This document shows positions 1-11,216 of a stretch of DNA of 64,000 nt, in pieces. Within the stretch, counting starts at the first letter, position 1, and every line of letters starts with the position of its first letter. The DNA is from Strongyloides papillosus. Its lineage: Eukaryota; Nematoda; Chromadorea; Rhabditida; Strongyloididae. A program made the translations under genes and the position numbers. The stretch is from NCBI GenBank assembly GCA_005656395.1, contig SRSI01000044.1, positions 1 through 64,000 on the forward strand, read 5' to 3'. The notes under the pieces were generated by a model that made no database searches, was not told the origin of the DNA, and saw only the letters and a list, made by a program, of their open reading frames with translations.

Positions 1-363
1 AGAAAGGTAGTAATATGATTATTCTAATGGGCGCTATCTTTAAATAAAAATTATTAACTTTAAACAATTTAATATAAAATTTTTTATTTTATTCATTAGT
101 TTTCAATGAAATATTTAAACATTAATATAAAGTATTATGAAAACGTGTTCGAAGTTAAATTTTATGTTATATAAAAAATATACGTATGTTAAATAATTAT
201 CAATTGTTACATAATTTTACAAAAGAAAACTTTTTCATTGAAAAAAAAAGTTGTTTAACAGTGCATCTGTTATATCCTCGTGTTCTGTGACATCTATTAG
301 AATTTTTTGCTTTTCATATTAAATTAATAAAGAGATCATTAATTTATCACTATATTAATATAT
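1..363. other. Intergenic / 3' flank, no gene seen
   Basis: AT-rich sequence downstream of the minus-strand potassium channel gene, probably including its 3' UTR. I see no open frame, RNA gene or repeat structure in it. Confidence 0.6.
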
Positions 364-2383
364 TTAACGTATTATTTTTTCGTTTTCATAAATTGTTATA
401 TCTTCAAAAGATGATGTATCAATGCTACGTGAACATGTTTCAAATGTTGGGAGGTAAAATACATCACTAATTGACTTTCTTGTTATACCATCAGATGACG
501 ACCATCTTTTTCCAGTGTTAAGAGAATTTAATTGAATTTTAAAACTACATTCCATACCATTATTTAATGATTCTTTATCACTTATTGATGGAATAGGTGT
601 TACTTTATGATTAATTGTTTCAATTACATTTTTTGCTGATCTCCTCGTTGATGGGACACTTGAAAGATAATAATAACTTGATCTCTCTGTAGCATCCATA
701 AAACAAGTCTCAGCTTCAATATCTCTACTATACTTATTTGCCATATCACTTAATGAAAATGGTTTGGGTCTCAATGTTTCTATCTTTCCTTCCTCTTTTT
801 GTATAGCTTTATCAATAAAATTATCAACATTCATTGTTTGTAATGTTTCTTCTGGTAAATTTAATGTATCAATAAGATATTTCATCAAATTCGACATTTT
901 CATTTTCTTACCACCAAACCATACTATAACCTCACCAACATTCTCAATTTTGCGACCAAAGTTATGAAGTTTTTTAAGAATATCGGAAAGGAGATTTAAT
1001 GTTACTGTAACTAATGCCATTCCAACGAAAACGTAGGTAATTGTTAACGCTAAATAATCATAACTTTGTGGTACAAAATCTCCCAAACCAATAGTTGTGA
1101 GAGTAATAAAATTAAAATAAAACGCTTGGAAAAAATTCATATCGTTTTCATATAAATGTACAATATAAGCACCGAGTAAAATGTACAAAAATGTTGTGAT
1201 AGCAAGTAATAATGTCATAATTATTTGAATTGTCCCAGCATTTTCACTTTCACTAACCTCATCTTCACTATTTTCTTTATCATTGGCTGTCTTACTACTA
1301 TGATTACATTCATTATTGTCATTCATTTTTTCTGCGTACCAAACAACAGACTGTACTTTTTGATTATCATTATTATTATTTTTTCTTAAACAACAATTTA
1401 CACTTTTATTTACATTTATATGATGTTTTATTTTTCTTCTCATTTTTATTCTCTTTATACATCCATCAAAATGACGGTGTTTCCATACAATTATTTTAAT
1501 GGCAGTCATTTTAAATATGTTTGTTAAAAAAAGGCCAACATTTGCAATTGTCAATAAGGTAAATGGAACTCCTACTAAACCATAAATAATTGTAAATATT
1601 CTTCCACTTGTTGTCATTGGTGCTACATGGCCATATCCTAAAATATTTATAAAGTTGAATTTAAATATAAACATATATACCTATAGTTGTTATTATAGAA
1701 AATGCGAAAATAATTGAGCTTCCAAATGACCAATCCATTATAGAAATTTGTTCCTCAAATATTGCGTCAGAATTGTTATCAAGTTGTTTCTCAATTTTAA
1801 CTTGCCCATGCCTAAATTTTTTCTTAAAAAAAACTGATGCTGGTGTATCTTTATAATTCTTAGCATCAAAGCTACTTCCACTATGTAATCCATTATAAAT
1901 AGGTTTTCCAAATTTATCAGTAATACTTGGTAAACTATCAATTTTTAGAGCGGCACTTTTATAACAATAATCAAACAATGTTATTGCAGCAACATTAATA
2001 TTTTCCTCTTGACAATGACTAAAATTATACAAAGATTCTAAAGCTTTTACCACACAATTATGTAAATTATTATCTAATTTAGCTAGATCATGGCCACTAA
2101 AATTTTTATAATAATTTGTCCCTAAATTTTTACTTTCAACCCCAATGCTGTTCATCGAATATCCCTCCATTTTAGTATTTCTTTTACTTCTTAGCTGTTT
2201 ATTCATCTCAACAATATTATTATTTTCTAAGCTTTGCATTATGTAAGCTCCAAATATAACATATAATGTGACACCACTCATCATTGATAAGTGAATAAAA
2301 ATATGTGAATACTATAATTTTTTTCATTCAAAAACATTTTAATAACAAACAGAAGTTCTTACCTCTTTAATTAGACCAAACAT
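364..2383 (-). CDS. Two-pore-domain (TWK/K2P) potassium channel
   Basis: Three exons, 2383-2363, 2311-1681 and 1637-364, separated by 51- and 43-bp introns, give 641 aa. The first selectivity filter TTIGYG (about residues 215-220) is rebuilt exactly across the second intron, and the second filter TTIGLG lies at about 398-403. TM1 is near residues 20-38 and is followed by a long extracellular loop with several NxS/T sites. TM2 follows the first pore, TM3 lies at about 355-375, TM4 follows the second pore, and the cytoplasmic tail is long and Ser-rich. This four-TM, two-pore layout defines K2P leak channels, a family greatly expanded in nematodes (TWK). The channel should act at the plasma membrane of neurons or muscle to set resting potential. 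The tiny first exon (MFGLIKE) is inferred from a good GTAAGA donor and phase; an earlier start is possible. The exact TWK orthologue cannot be named. Confidence 0.93.
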
Positions 2384-4102
2384 TTTTGGCAATAATTCTT
2401 TTTTACTTTCGTTTACATAAAAAATAGCTATTTTTATCTAAAAATAAGAAATTGTTTGAAGGAATTATTGGTGTGTATTATTTTTAAAATAATTGAAAGT
2501 TTATTCAACCTTTTTTAAACTTATATATAAAGTTATAAATACTAAAACATATTATTTTTGTAAGAAATAAAATTTACTAAACAAATAAATTTAGTAAGAA
2601 TTTTATAATTATCCTTCGCTATGTGATAACAAATGCCATCTTAACATAATTTAAGATTTATTATCAAATATACGCTTAAATAACAACTTAATTGTAATTA
2701 ATCAAAAATAAACAATAGGATATTTTTTTAAAGTAGCCATTTGATTTATATCAATAAGACAATTGTTAAAAGATATAATTTTAATCATTAAATAAAATGC
2801 CAATTTGTACAAGCAATTAAAGAGTAAAAATGTTTAAACAGTTATTAATAAAATTAAAATATTTATTTAAATATTTTTAAGAATGTTTAAATAGGAGTAA
2901 TTAAAGTAAAATGTGGGTAACAGAAAATTAAACAATGTATATATGGTTTTTTTACTCTTTTTGATAGTAGTATTTGAGGTTCGAAAGTAATTATGTTATA
3001 TATAATTTTTGCTATAAATATTAACTCATTACTATTGAGTTTTGTCCTTAAACTATAACATTTTAACTATATACTCACATTCAGTTTTATAATTTTAAAT
3101 CTTAAATTTAACTATCACTAGAAGGCGTATAGACAAATATTTAGAAGAGTTATTGAACAACATAAAAAAAATTATTATAACTTTTTAAATGTATGTTATC
3201 CTTTTAAAGAATTAAAGACAGTAAATATGAAGTTTATAATAAAGATTTATTTATGTTATTATAAATTCATTTTTACATATAAATTGTAATGTTTTTTCAA
3301 TATTATATTAATATAAAAATTTTACTCTATCACTCTTTTATAAACAATAAAAAGGTATACATAAAAAATTAGTGACAAATAGTGAATAATACATTAAAGG
3401 TCATAAAAATGATATAAAATACATATAAATATATCGAAAAAGATTTTAATTTTAAATTTGAACTTTGATTATTTTAAAATATGCTAATCGAGTGTATTAT
3501 TAATAAAAAATAAGATTAATTTAGCAAAGGTAATTGGAAATAAGGACAAACTATATATAAAATAAAATATTTAAATTCTATCCACATATATATGCTAATA
3601 TTTTTTATTAAAAGATAAAACTTTATGAGAAAACTATAAAAGTTATTCATTTTAAAGGCCATATCACTTAGTTTTTTTTATTATAAATACAATTATTATT
3701 TTATCTAAATATTTAATATATTAAATTCCAAATTACTTAATATTTTATTTTGTTAGATAAAAAAAGCCTCATTAGTTAAGATAATTTTTAACATATATTA
3801 ACCATCTGTTATATTTATATTTACAAATCATCTAAAATTTATTACCCATTTTTTAAATTACTCATTTTTGCAAATAAAAATATGGAATTAAAATTATTTT
3901 ATTGCTACAAATTATTAACAATATAATAGTTTACGTAACAAAATATTTACATTAAATTGATAAAGAAGATATATTAGAGATATAATGTATGAAATGAAAA
4001 AAGATATTATATAATTTTTGTTTGGTCAATTTAAACTGTTAAAACATATTTTGATAAGTAAAAACAAATTAAAAATAAAAGCATTTAAAGGAGAATTGTT
4101 GA
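2384..4102. other. Intergenic, no gene seen
   Basis: About 1.7 kb of AT-rich DNA between the K2P channel (upstream side) and the bestrophin 3' end. It should hold the K2P promoter and the bestrophin 3' UTR. I see no ORF with coding character, inverted repeat or RNA gene. Confidence 0.6.
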
Positions 4103-6128
4103 TTAAAATTTAATATGATTTACACTATCGTACTCATCCTCTACACTACTACTACCAATTTGTATATTTTTAATATTTTTTTCCTCGTTATAAAGGCCAT
4201 TTGTATTTTCATTTGACGATTCTTTATCTCTAGATGATGATGTACCACTTTTGTTACTTTTCATCTTTCTCAAGCTTTTATAATTTTTTTTATCATTCTT
4301 TTTAATTGATTTTGGTAAACTTAATACTATATACGATTTATTCGTGTTTTTATTACGACGTTGACTTATTATTAATGAATTTCTTGGTACGTTAGATATA
4401 CTTGAATCTATTGATGGTGTATAGTTTGAATTTTGTTGTGAAATTGATTCTTTTGACATTACATAGCTATCACTATCATTACTTGGTGCTATATCAATTA
4501 TAATATCATTATTTTTTGATACCTTCCCTCTTAAACCACTTTCAATTTTAACAATTTCTGTTATCTCTGAATCATTATCATTTAACGAATTTTCTTCTTC
4601 CAAAATCATTTCATTATTCACCATTCCCATATCAATATTTCTTTGGGATGAATAATTATTTAATTTTGATGAATGTAAAGGATTAATAATACATTTACCC
4701 TCATAGTCATCCTCCATCTTACTATATGAAGCATTTGGATTTCCATGATCTTTCCCTAATCCTAATGCATCATTTTTAAGTTTTTGTCCTTTTTCTTTTA
4801 TATTTATAACTGCTAATTCTTTTGTTGAGACCGATGTTATATTACTAACAATACTTGCTAATCTTTGACGTATTGTTTGTCTGGACGGTGGTAGAATACT
4901 TGCCTTATCTGATTGCCCATCATAATAACTATCTGGATATAGGGATCTTCTTCTCGATAAAACACCAATTTTTTCTTCACCGCCTATTGCATCAAGAACA
5001 GCGGATCCAACTAATGGTTCGGAACCACCAAAATCGCCACTATGTGTTACTAATAATTCGCCCAGATCAAATTCATCATCTTTACATAAATTGTCTCTAT
5101 ACAATGGTAATTTATGATCAACATTTGATTCAACTGTACTTAATCCAACTTTAAAATTCCTTTCCCATATCCAATTAACTTCAAAATCATCATCATCACT
5201 ACCAAATGGATTTAGTAATGCTTCAGCAACTTTAGCCCATCCAACATAAAAAATAAATTGAAACATTGTTAAAAATGGTACATATAAATCAATGGAAGTT
5301 GGACTACGATCAGAATCATCTGTATGAAATTGTCTTCCAATAATTGCAACAGTAAAATATATTCTAACAGTTAATAAGACAACCTGTGTATAACATAATG
5401 GTATTGGTATAAAATCAACAAGAAATATTTGGATACATTTTGCTCTAAATTCATTCAAAACTCTATAAAGATCCTGAACAGCTTGTTCACTCCTTATTTT
5501 ACCTTCTTTTTTAGCTGTCATCACTACTTGGAATGCCCACCTTACAGGTAAATGGAAACACATATCATTTGTCATCTGTTCACGTTCTTCAACAGTTAGT
5601 ACTCCTAAAACATAAATGTTAAAAATGAAATTTACTTTACTCCCTACCTATACCCACAAATTCGTCAAATGTTGGAAATTTTTTCTTAACTCTTGGACTG
5701 ACAAGACGTAGTATCATAATTTGTAACGCAATCATATATCTAACAATACCTCTCCTCATTAGTATAGATCTTTCATCACTTCCTTCTAGGTATGCTGCAA
5801 CATATAAACTAAAATCATCTGACCATGGTATTGAATTAAATGTTTTTGTCCATCTTGTAATGATTGTTGTTACAAAATTACCTAACATAAAAGTTAACGG
5901 TATAAAATCACCATACTCCCGGCATAGCAGTGTTACAGATTCAAAAGTTTTCTTTTGATCAGGACTTAAAACAACTCTATATATGACACTTAAAATTGCA
6001 TATATTGTGGACCATATTATAAGTTCTGCCATCACAGACTTCCATACACTTCCCCTCCATCTTAGCAAAACTTTAAAAATGTTACGAAAGCCGGCATTGC
6101 CAATATTGTGCATATATGATACAGTCAT
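4103..6128 (-). CDS. Bestrophin family chloride channel
   Basis: Two exons, 6128-5648 and 5604-4103, with a 43-bp intron that splits a Gly codon, encode 660 aa. The N-terminus MTVSYMHNIG and the RWRGSVWK stretch (about residues 23-30) are typical bestrophin. The neck segment IPLTFMLGN is at 76-84, and the Ca2+-clasp acidic cluster NPFGSDDDDFE is at about 292-302. The family forms pentameric Ca2+-activated Cl- channels. By alignment from memory, the hydrophobic neck residue equivalent to human Phe84 is Asn84 here, while Ile76 and Phe80 are kept. The residue equivalent to the aperture Ile205 appears to be Gln. Residues after about 340 form a long low-complexity Ser/Asn/Lys-rich cytoplasmic tail, longer than usual. 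Start chosen because it gives the canonical family N-terminus. Confidence 0.95.
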
Positions 6129-6633
6129 CGATATAGAATTTTTTAACTCCCTTTAGTACAACAATAAATAATATAACATCAATAAAAAAATATATGAGAA
6201 AATAATAATTGTTTGGGAAATGGTATGAATTTAAAATTTTGTTTCTTTAAACATATCTGTAATGTTAACAAGGTTAGTGATCTGTGAAGCATAAAATTCG
6301 CAAACAAAAGGACAACTTCCTTTAAAAATTGTTATTAAATTTGGAATATTTATTAAAGTCGTTTAATCCAATATTTCAATATAATTGAATATTTTGCTAA
6401 AATATATACATTTAATTTTTGTCATTTTCCATATGTAAAATATAATGAGATTGAAGAGAGCTTATTTTACGACTTCATAATACAAATCTTTCATTTCACT
6501 AATTTTTTTTATCATCATACTCCATGTTTAGAATTATTAAAAGTGATTTCAATGATAACTTTAACTTTTTAATCACATTTCATTTAATAATATAAATTTT
6601 TTTCATAAATTTTCTATTTTATAAAAAAATATT
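6129..6633. other. Intergenic, no gene seen
   Basis: About 0.5 kb between the bestrophin start and the GPCR 3' end. AT-rich, expected to hold the bestrophin promoter. No distinct motif recognised. Confidence 0.6.
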
Positions 6634-8078
6634 CTAAACTGTAGTTATTGAAATATTTTTTATATCTTTATTGATCATACAACAATCATTAATCTCTGCA
6701 TGAACAATTATCCTCCTCCCATCAGGAGTTCTCTTTTTTCTCCCAATCAAATGATTTGAATTTTCACTTCCCCTAGGAATTATTTCTTCAACCATCTCAA
6801 TACCAAATTTTTCATCAATAATATTATCCTCCTGTATACTAAGTAAATTATCATTTTTTTGATATTCTCTTGTACTATCAATATTTATTATACCACTCCC
6901 ATTGTTATAGAATTTTTTTAATTTACATAAATGTAAAATGATACCAGAACAACCAACTGTACAAAACATCTTCATTATCCCATCTCTTATTTTATCAATA
7001 CGAAATGCATAAATTAATGGATTTAATGCAAGTTTCAGAACAACCTATATATAAAAAATATATTCACTTTTTTATTGAAACTTACCATTGTATTAACGAA
7101 AGAGTTACATGCAAAAGCTGTATAAAAATCAATAGAAACTAAGTATATAATAAGACAACCTTTTTTACAAACTAAAAAAAAGTACAAAACACAAATACCC
7201 CATGAAAAGGTAAAAGTTGTTAGAATTGTAAAAGTTATCTTAACAATATTAAGTTTATTTTGTATTTTACTCCTATTAACCATTGATCCCCCATAACGAT
7301 TCAAATTGCCTTCTCGTTTATTTAATAATATATAAAGAATTATAAAGTATAGGATAAATGTTATTATTAATGGTATTGTAAAAAGTAAAAAGATAAGTGT
7401 TCTAAATGGTAATTGTGAGTATGAACTATGGGTACATGGTCTTAATGGTTCATCATCAATAAAGAGATAGAAGATGAAAGACATTATAAAGACAGGAAAT
7501 ATATACATACAAATAATTGTACAATTAACCCTCCTTGATGTTGCATAACGCTAAAATAAAGAACTTTTAAAAAAATATAACATTAAACATACTTTAAGTT
7601 TGAATGGACATATGATACCAAGAAATTGCCCAACAGATAGAGCTAAAAGATGGAGGACAGAAGTAAACATTCCGGAAATTCTAACAACTTCTAAACGTAA
7701 ATTAAAGCATAATGATGGTATTGGTTTTCCAATAACACTTGGTAGATAGCTATTAACATATAATCCAATAGCAATTAATATAGCAGCCCATAAATCAGAG
7801 TTAGCAAGAGATAAGCACAATTTTAAGTAAATTGATATTGGTTTTCGAATGAAAAATGAACTCGATAGGATAATAATATTTCCAATACATGCAATTCCCA
7901 GAATAACAAATAAAAAGGGAACATACCATGTATAGATTATATATTGAAAATCAAGATCAGCTACCAAAATGCCATTGATAATTATTTTTCCATCTTTATG
8001 AAAAGTATTCTCAATGATATCCAAATCATTAAAAGTAAAATTAATAGAATCTAAATCTTCATACTCCATCTCTTTCAC
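6634..8078 (-). CDS. Rhodopsin-like (class A) G-protein coupled receptor, DRY-degenerate
   Basis: Three exons, 8078-7593, 7550-7086 and 7044-6634, with 42- and 41-bp introns in phase 0, encode 453 aa. Seven hydrophobic segments are present. The N-terminus carries an NFT glycosylation site at residue 13, and TM2 keeps the conserved Asp (SLANSDLWAA, about Asp95). The TM3 end reads GQF at 150-152 followed by LGIICPF, in the place of the canonical DRY. TM6 has SWGI at about 278-281 in place of CWxP. TM7 ends in a normal NPLIYAFR (325-332). The family acts at the plasma membrane, usually in neurons, and couples to G proteins. The ligand class cannot be inferred. Loss of the Arg of DRY and the Pro of TM6 makes coupling unusual, yet the frame is fully open, so it is not a pseudogene. 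Confidence 0.88.
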
Positions 8079-8840
8079 CTATGTGTAATATAATCAAATA
8101 AATATATTTGCCAGAAAACACATGTAATAGATATAATATTACTAAAAACGAAAATAATAATAAAATTTAAATGTAATTTATATAATTATATTAGAAATCA
8201 AAATGTAAGAGTAATTATTTTTAATGTTTCCACCAAAACTTTTTCTTCCTTCTTATTTTTTTCCGATTAAACAACATATTCTTATTATTAAAAGAATAAA
8301 TAATTAGTGAAAATATTACAGTATTCTTTATTAATACTAATTATATTTTAATAGCTTTAAAATTAAAAATAATGATATATAAGTTAATTGTAATTAGACA
8401 AAAAATATTTTAGAGGTAGTGAACTTTATCAATAAGTATATAATATATTTATTCTACCAAATTGATATTGTTTATTTTTAAATCTCTTAATAAATCGTGT
8501 GTTTATAGGAATATTTTGTTTGTCAATGAAAGAATTAATTACCTTCCTTATTTGATGTAATTTTTATGAATAAATAATTTTATAAATAAAATTATTATTA
8601 TATGTAGACTAAGGGGACTTTTTTTCATTCCCTTATAGCGAAATTAAAATAATATTTATTTTTACATAAATTAAGGGGTTCTATTAATTTGTTGTAGAGA
8701 TATTTTATGGTAATTTATATAATAAATAAAATTATTTAGCATATGTGAAAAATAGATTATTTGCATTTTTAAAGATAGTTTTAAATGGAGACAAAAAATA
8801 ATGAGAAAAATCTTTTTTTAATATTCTTAAAAACTTTTGT
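8079..8840. other. Intergenic upstream of the GPCR, no gene seen
   Basis: AT-rich stretch between the GPCR start and the MITE at 8845. No open frame or repeat recognised. Confidence 0.6.
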
Positions 8841-8844
8841 TTAA

Positions 8845-9395
8845 CACATTGACTGCCGTGTGCATTACAGGGTATGCACGTTTTTGAATTTCTAATTTTC
8901 TGTACAAGTAGTATGGTTTTCGATTCTTTTCTGCTAATAAACGAAGGAGATGGTTCGGAATTAGGGCGACTATGTCGAACTTAATTTAATTAGGGTGTTG
9001 GTTGCGGTGAAATTCAGTTTCACATTTCAGTGAATCCAATGATCAATCTACAAAATATGTTTATTTATTGCTATCATATTTAGAAATAACTTTTATTCCA
9101 AAAAAACTGCAATAAATAACTGTTCAACAATGTTCGCCCTTATTCCGAACCATCTCTTTCATTCGTAAAAATAGTATGATTTAAGATAAATTTGCAATAC
9201 CACCCGGATTTAAGCTTACAAAATGCTGGTGGAAAACAACAAAGATGGGAATGGAGCTGAAAATACTATTAACATTGATAAAACTTTTCTTATTAACAAT
9301 TACTAACAGAAAAAAATCGAAAATCATACTACTTGTACAGAAAACTAGAAATTCAAAGACGTGCATACCCAGTAATGCACACGGCAGTCAATGTG
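8845..9395. mobile_element. PiggyBac-like MITE with TTAA target duplication
   Basis: A 551-bp non-coding element flanked on both sides by TTAA (8841-8844 and 9396-9399). The ends begin CACATTGACTGCCGTG and are mirrored at the right end; the outer inverted repeat extends about 80 bp. A second, inner inverted repeat pairs about 8941-8970 (GAGATGGTTCGGAAT...) with about 9132-9165. The TTAA duplication and a terminus containing TTGACTGCC are typical of piggyBac-type elements. There is no transposase inside, so movement would need a source in trans. The open frame at 9181-9366 is only the inverted-repeat sequence read on the minus strand. Roughly 130 bp in the right half (about 9167-9300) has no partner in the left half. 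Confidence 0.85.
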
Positions 9396-9399
9396 TTAA

Positions 9400-10631
9400 A
9401 TAAATAACTTCAACAAGTTTTTTATCATAATGTAAATATAATTGAGGGCAGTTAAAATTTAAGTATAAATAAAAAAGCTAACATGTAAAATGTTTTAGTT
9501 AATTATTCTTTTCATGATCACCCATAAAGTGAAAGTATAATAATTTTTTTAAATTTTTAACTGAGCTAATTATTCTTCTTTTATACTTTTTTTGGTAGGA
9601 ACAACAAAATATATACATTTCTTTTAGGGAATGTCAATATCATTCAATTTATAATATCTTACATTCATTAAAAGACATTCTTTTAAAAATAATTCATGAA
9701 ACGTCTTTATGTTTTTTACCATAAATTCTTTAATATACTTTAAATTTTCATATGATATGTTAATTTTATTTAAATTATAGTATAGAAAACATATAATTTG
9801 AAAATTTTTCTAAACAAATAAAAATATACTCTTTTTCATTTTAAAAAATTTATAAGATCATTTATTTCATGAATAAAGGTTAATTAAAGATACTATCCTA
9901 TTTACTCAAGATGAATAGAATTTCATATTATGAGCAAACTGTAATTTTGGTTGATGTTTCAGGTAAATTTAGTAAGAACCAAAAAAAGTTAGCAAGAATT
10001 ATCTTTTAGAGTAGCTAGGGGGTAACGATGTTTTTAATTCTATAAAATATGGAAAGTCAGAAGGTGGATTTTATGGAACAGTTATAATCTAAAATCAGCA
10101 ATGTTACAAGTACGTGAAGTTTCAAGAATATTTTTAAAAAAGTATTGAATATGTTTATTATAACAGCATCAAATCATGTTTAAATAGAATCACCTATTTA
10201 AAAAAGACGGTGAAGATGTTTCACAATGTGAAAGTTAAATAAAAGAAATGTAATTAAGACACAGTATTTAGGAAACAAAATGAAATTAAACGATAGTTTA
10301 TAGGACAAGACGGCTTTCATGGAGTTCAATTTTTTTCCTCCTATTCTGTATCTATATTAGCCATTTATATACCATTGTGACTTTGAAGTCACACAAAAAC
10401 AAATTAATATTTTTACTAATTTTTTAAAACTTTTGGTAATGTTTTGTATATCAATAATGGCTAATTTATTTATACTTATACAAAGGTCTATCACTTATCC
10501 TTAATGATAATGTTTTGTAACTTTTAAATCACAATAGACAATAATGTTTGAAAGTAATATGTGTATTATAATACTTTAAAAATAGAAAAGAAAAATTTTA
10601 CAAAAATACCGTTAACATTTAATCAAACATT
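9400..10631. other. Intergenic with a possible decayed coding stretch
   Basis: Mostly AT-rich non-coding DNA. At about 9911-10320 on the plus strand there is a broken coding-like reading. It opens with a 32-codon frame (MNRISYYEQTVILVDVSG...) and continues in other frames with several stops, for example NDVFNSIKYGKSEGGFYG. It lies just upstream of the decayed piggyBac-like transposase and may be part of the same dead element, but I cannot assign it to a family. Confidence 0.3.
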
Positions 10632-10689
10632 TTGATATTGAATTTAAATTATGTAATTTCAAAGTTACAATCAGCTATAGTGGTAACTT

Positions 10690-11141
10690 TCAATGATTTT
10701 TTTTATAACGTTTATATTTTTATGGTTATATATTTGTTTATATCCAATACATGGATATCAAAAGAATATAAAAAAGATTTGTTCATTACACAATATAAAT
10801 CGCAAATACCAAAATAGCTTGTTAGAATATAAAATTAAAATTGCACCTTGCTTACGCCAAGAGGGAAAATCAATTATTAGGAAAAGAGGACATCCTTCTA
10901 TAAATTCTGTAGATAGATAGATAAACAATTAGAAGATAAGAAAAAAAAACGATCAAGTGCAGTGATTTCAGTATAAGAAATTCGTAAAGATACGACGGTG
11001 TATTGTCCGATTTTTTCTGATGAGAAAAGACGTTGTAAAAAATCGAAATGTATAGGGGTTACAAAAATAAAGTGTCCAAAACATAATGTACATTTGTGTT
11101 TAATGTCTATTTCAAATTTTTTTTTGAGTTTTCACACTTAA
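10690..11141 (+). pseudogene. Decayed piggyBac-like transposase, C-terminal zinc-ribbon part
   Basis: Two overlapping frames carry recognisable remains. About 10786-10920 encodes a basic stretch with RKRGHPSINSVDR. After a frameshift, 10932-11141 reads EDKKKKRSSAVIS, a stop at about 10974, then EIRKDTTVYCPIFSDEKRRC, KKSKCIGVTKIKCPKHN and VHLCLMSISNFFLSFHT before TAA at 11139. The spacing RC..C.G.T..KC..H..HLCL followed by an FH end matches the Cys/His zinc ribbon that closes many piggyBac-derived transposases. The upstream hydrophobic frame (10632-10817) may be the preceding helix region of the same protein. At least one stop and one frameshift show it is dead. The DDE catalytic core was not found, and the element ends were not located. 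Confidence 0.55.
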
Positions 11142-11216
11142 ATTAAACATAAAATAAAATTGAACATATAGAAAGTTAAGCATAAAAGTCTTTTGACAAT
11201 ATTGATTTACTTAATA

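Noticed and set aside
4855..5154. Open frame on the plus strand opposite the bestrophin tail
   Set aside because: It is antisense to a well-supported exon and its composition simply mirrors that exon.
9181..9366. 61-codon frame on the minus strand
   Set aside because: It consists of the right inverted repeat and unpaired part of the piggyBac-like MITE and has no protein features.
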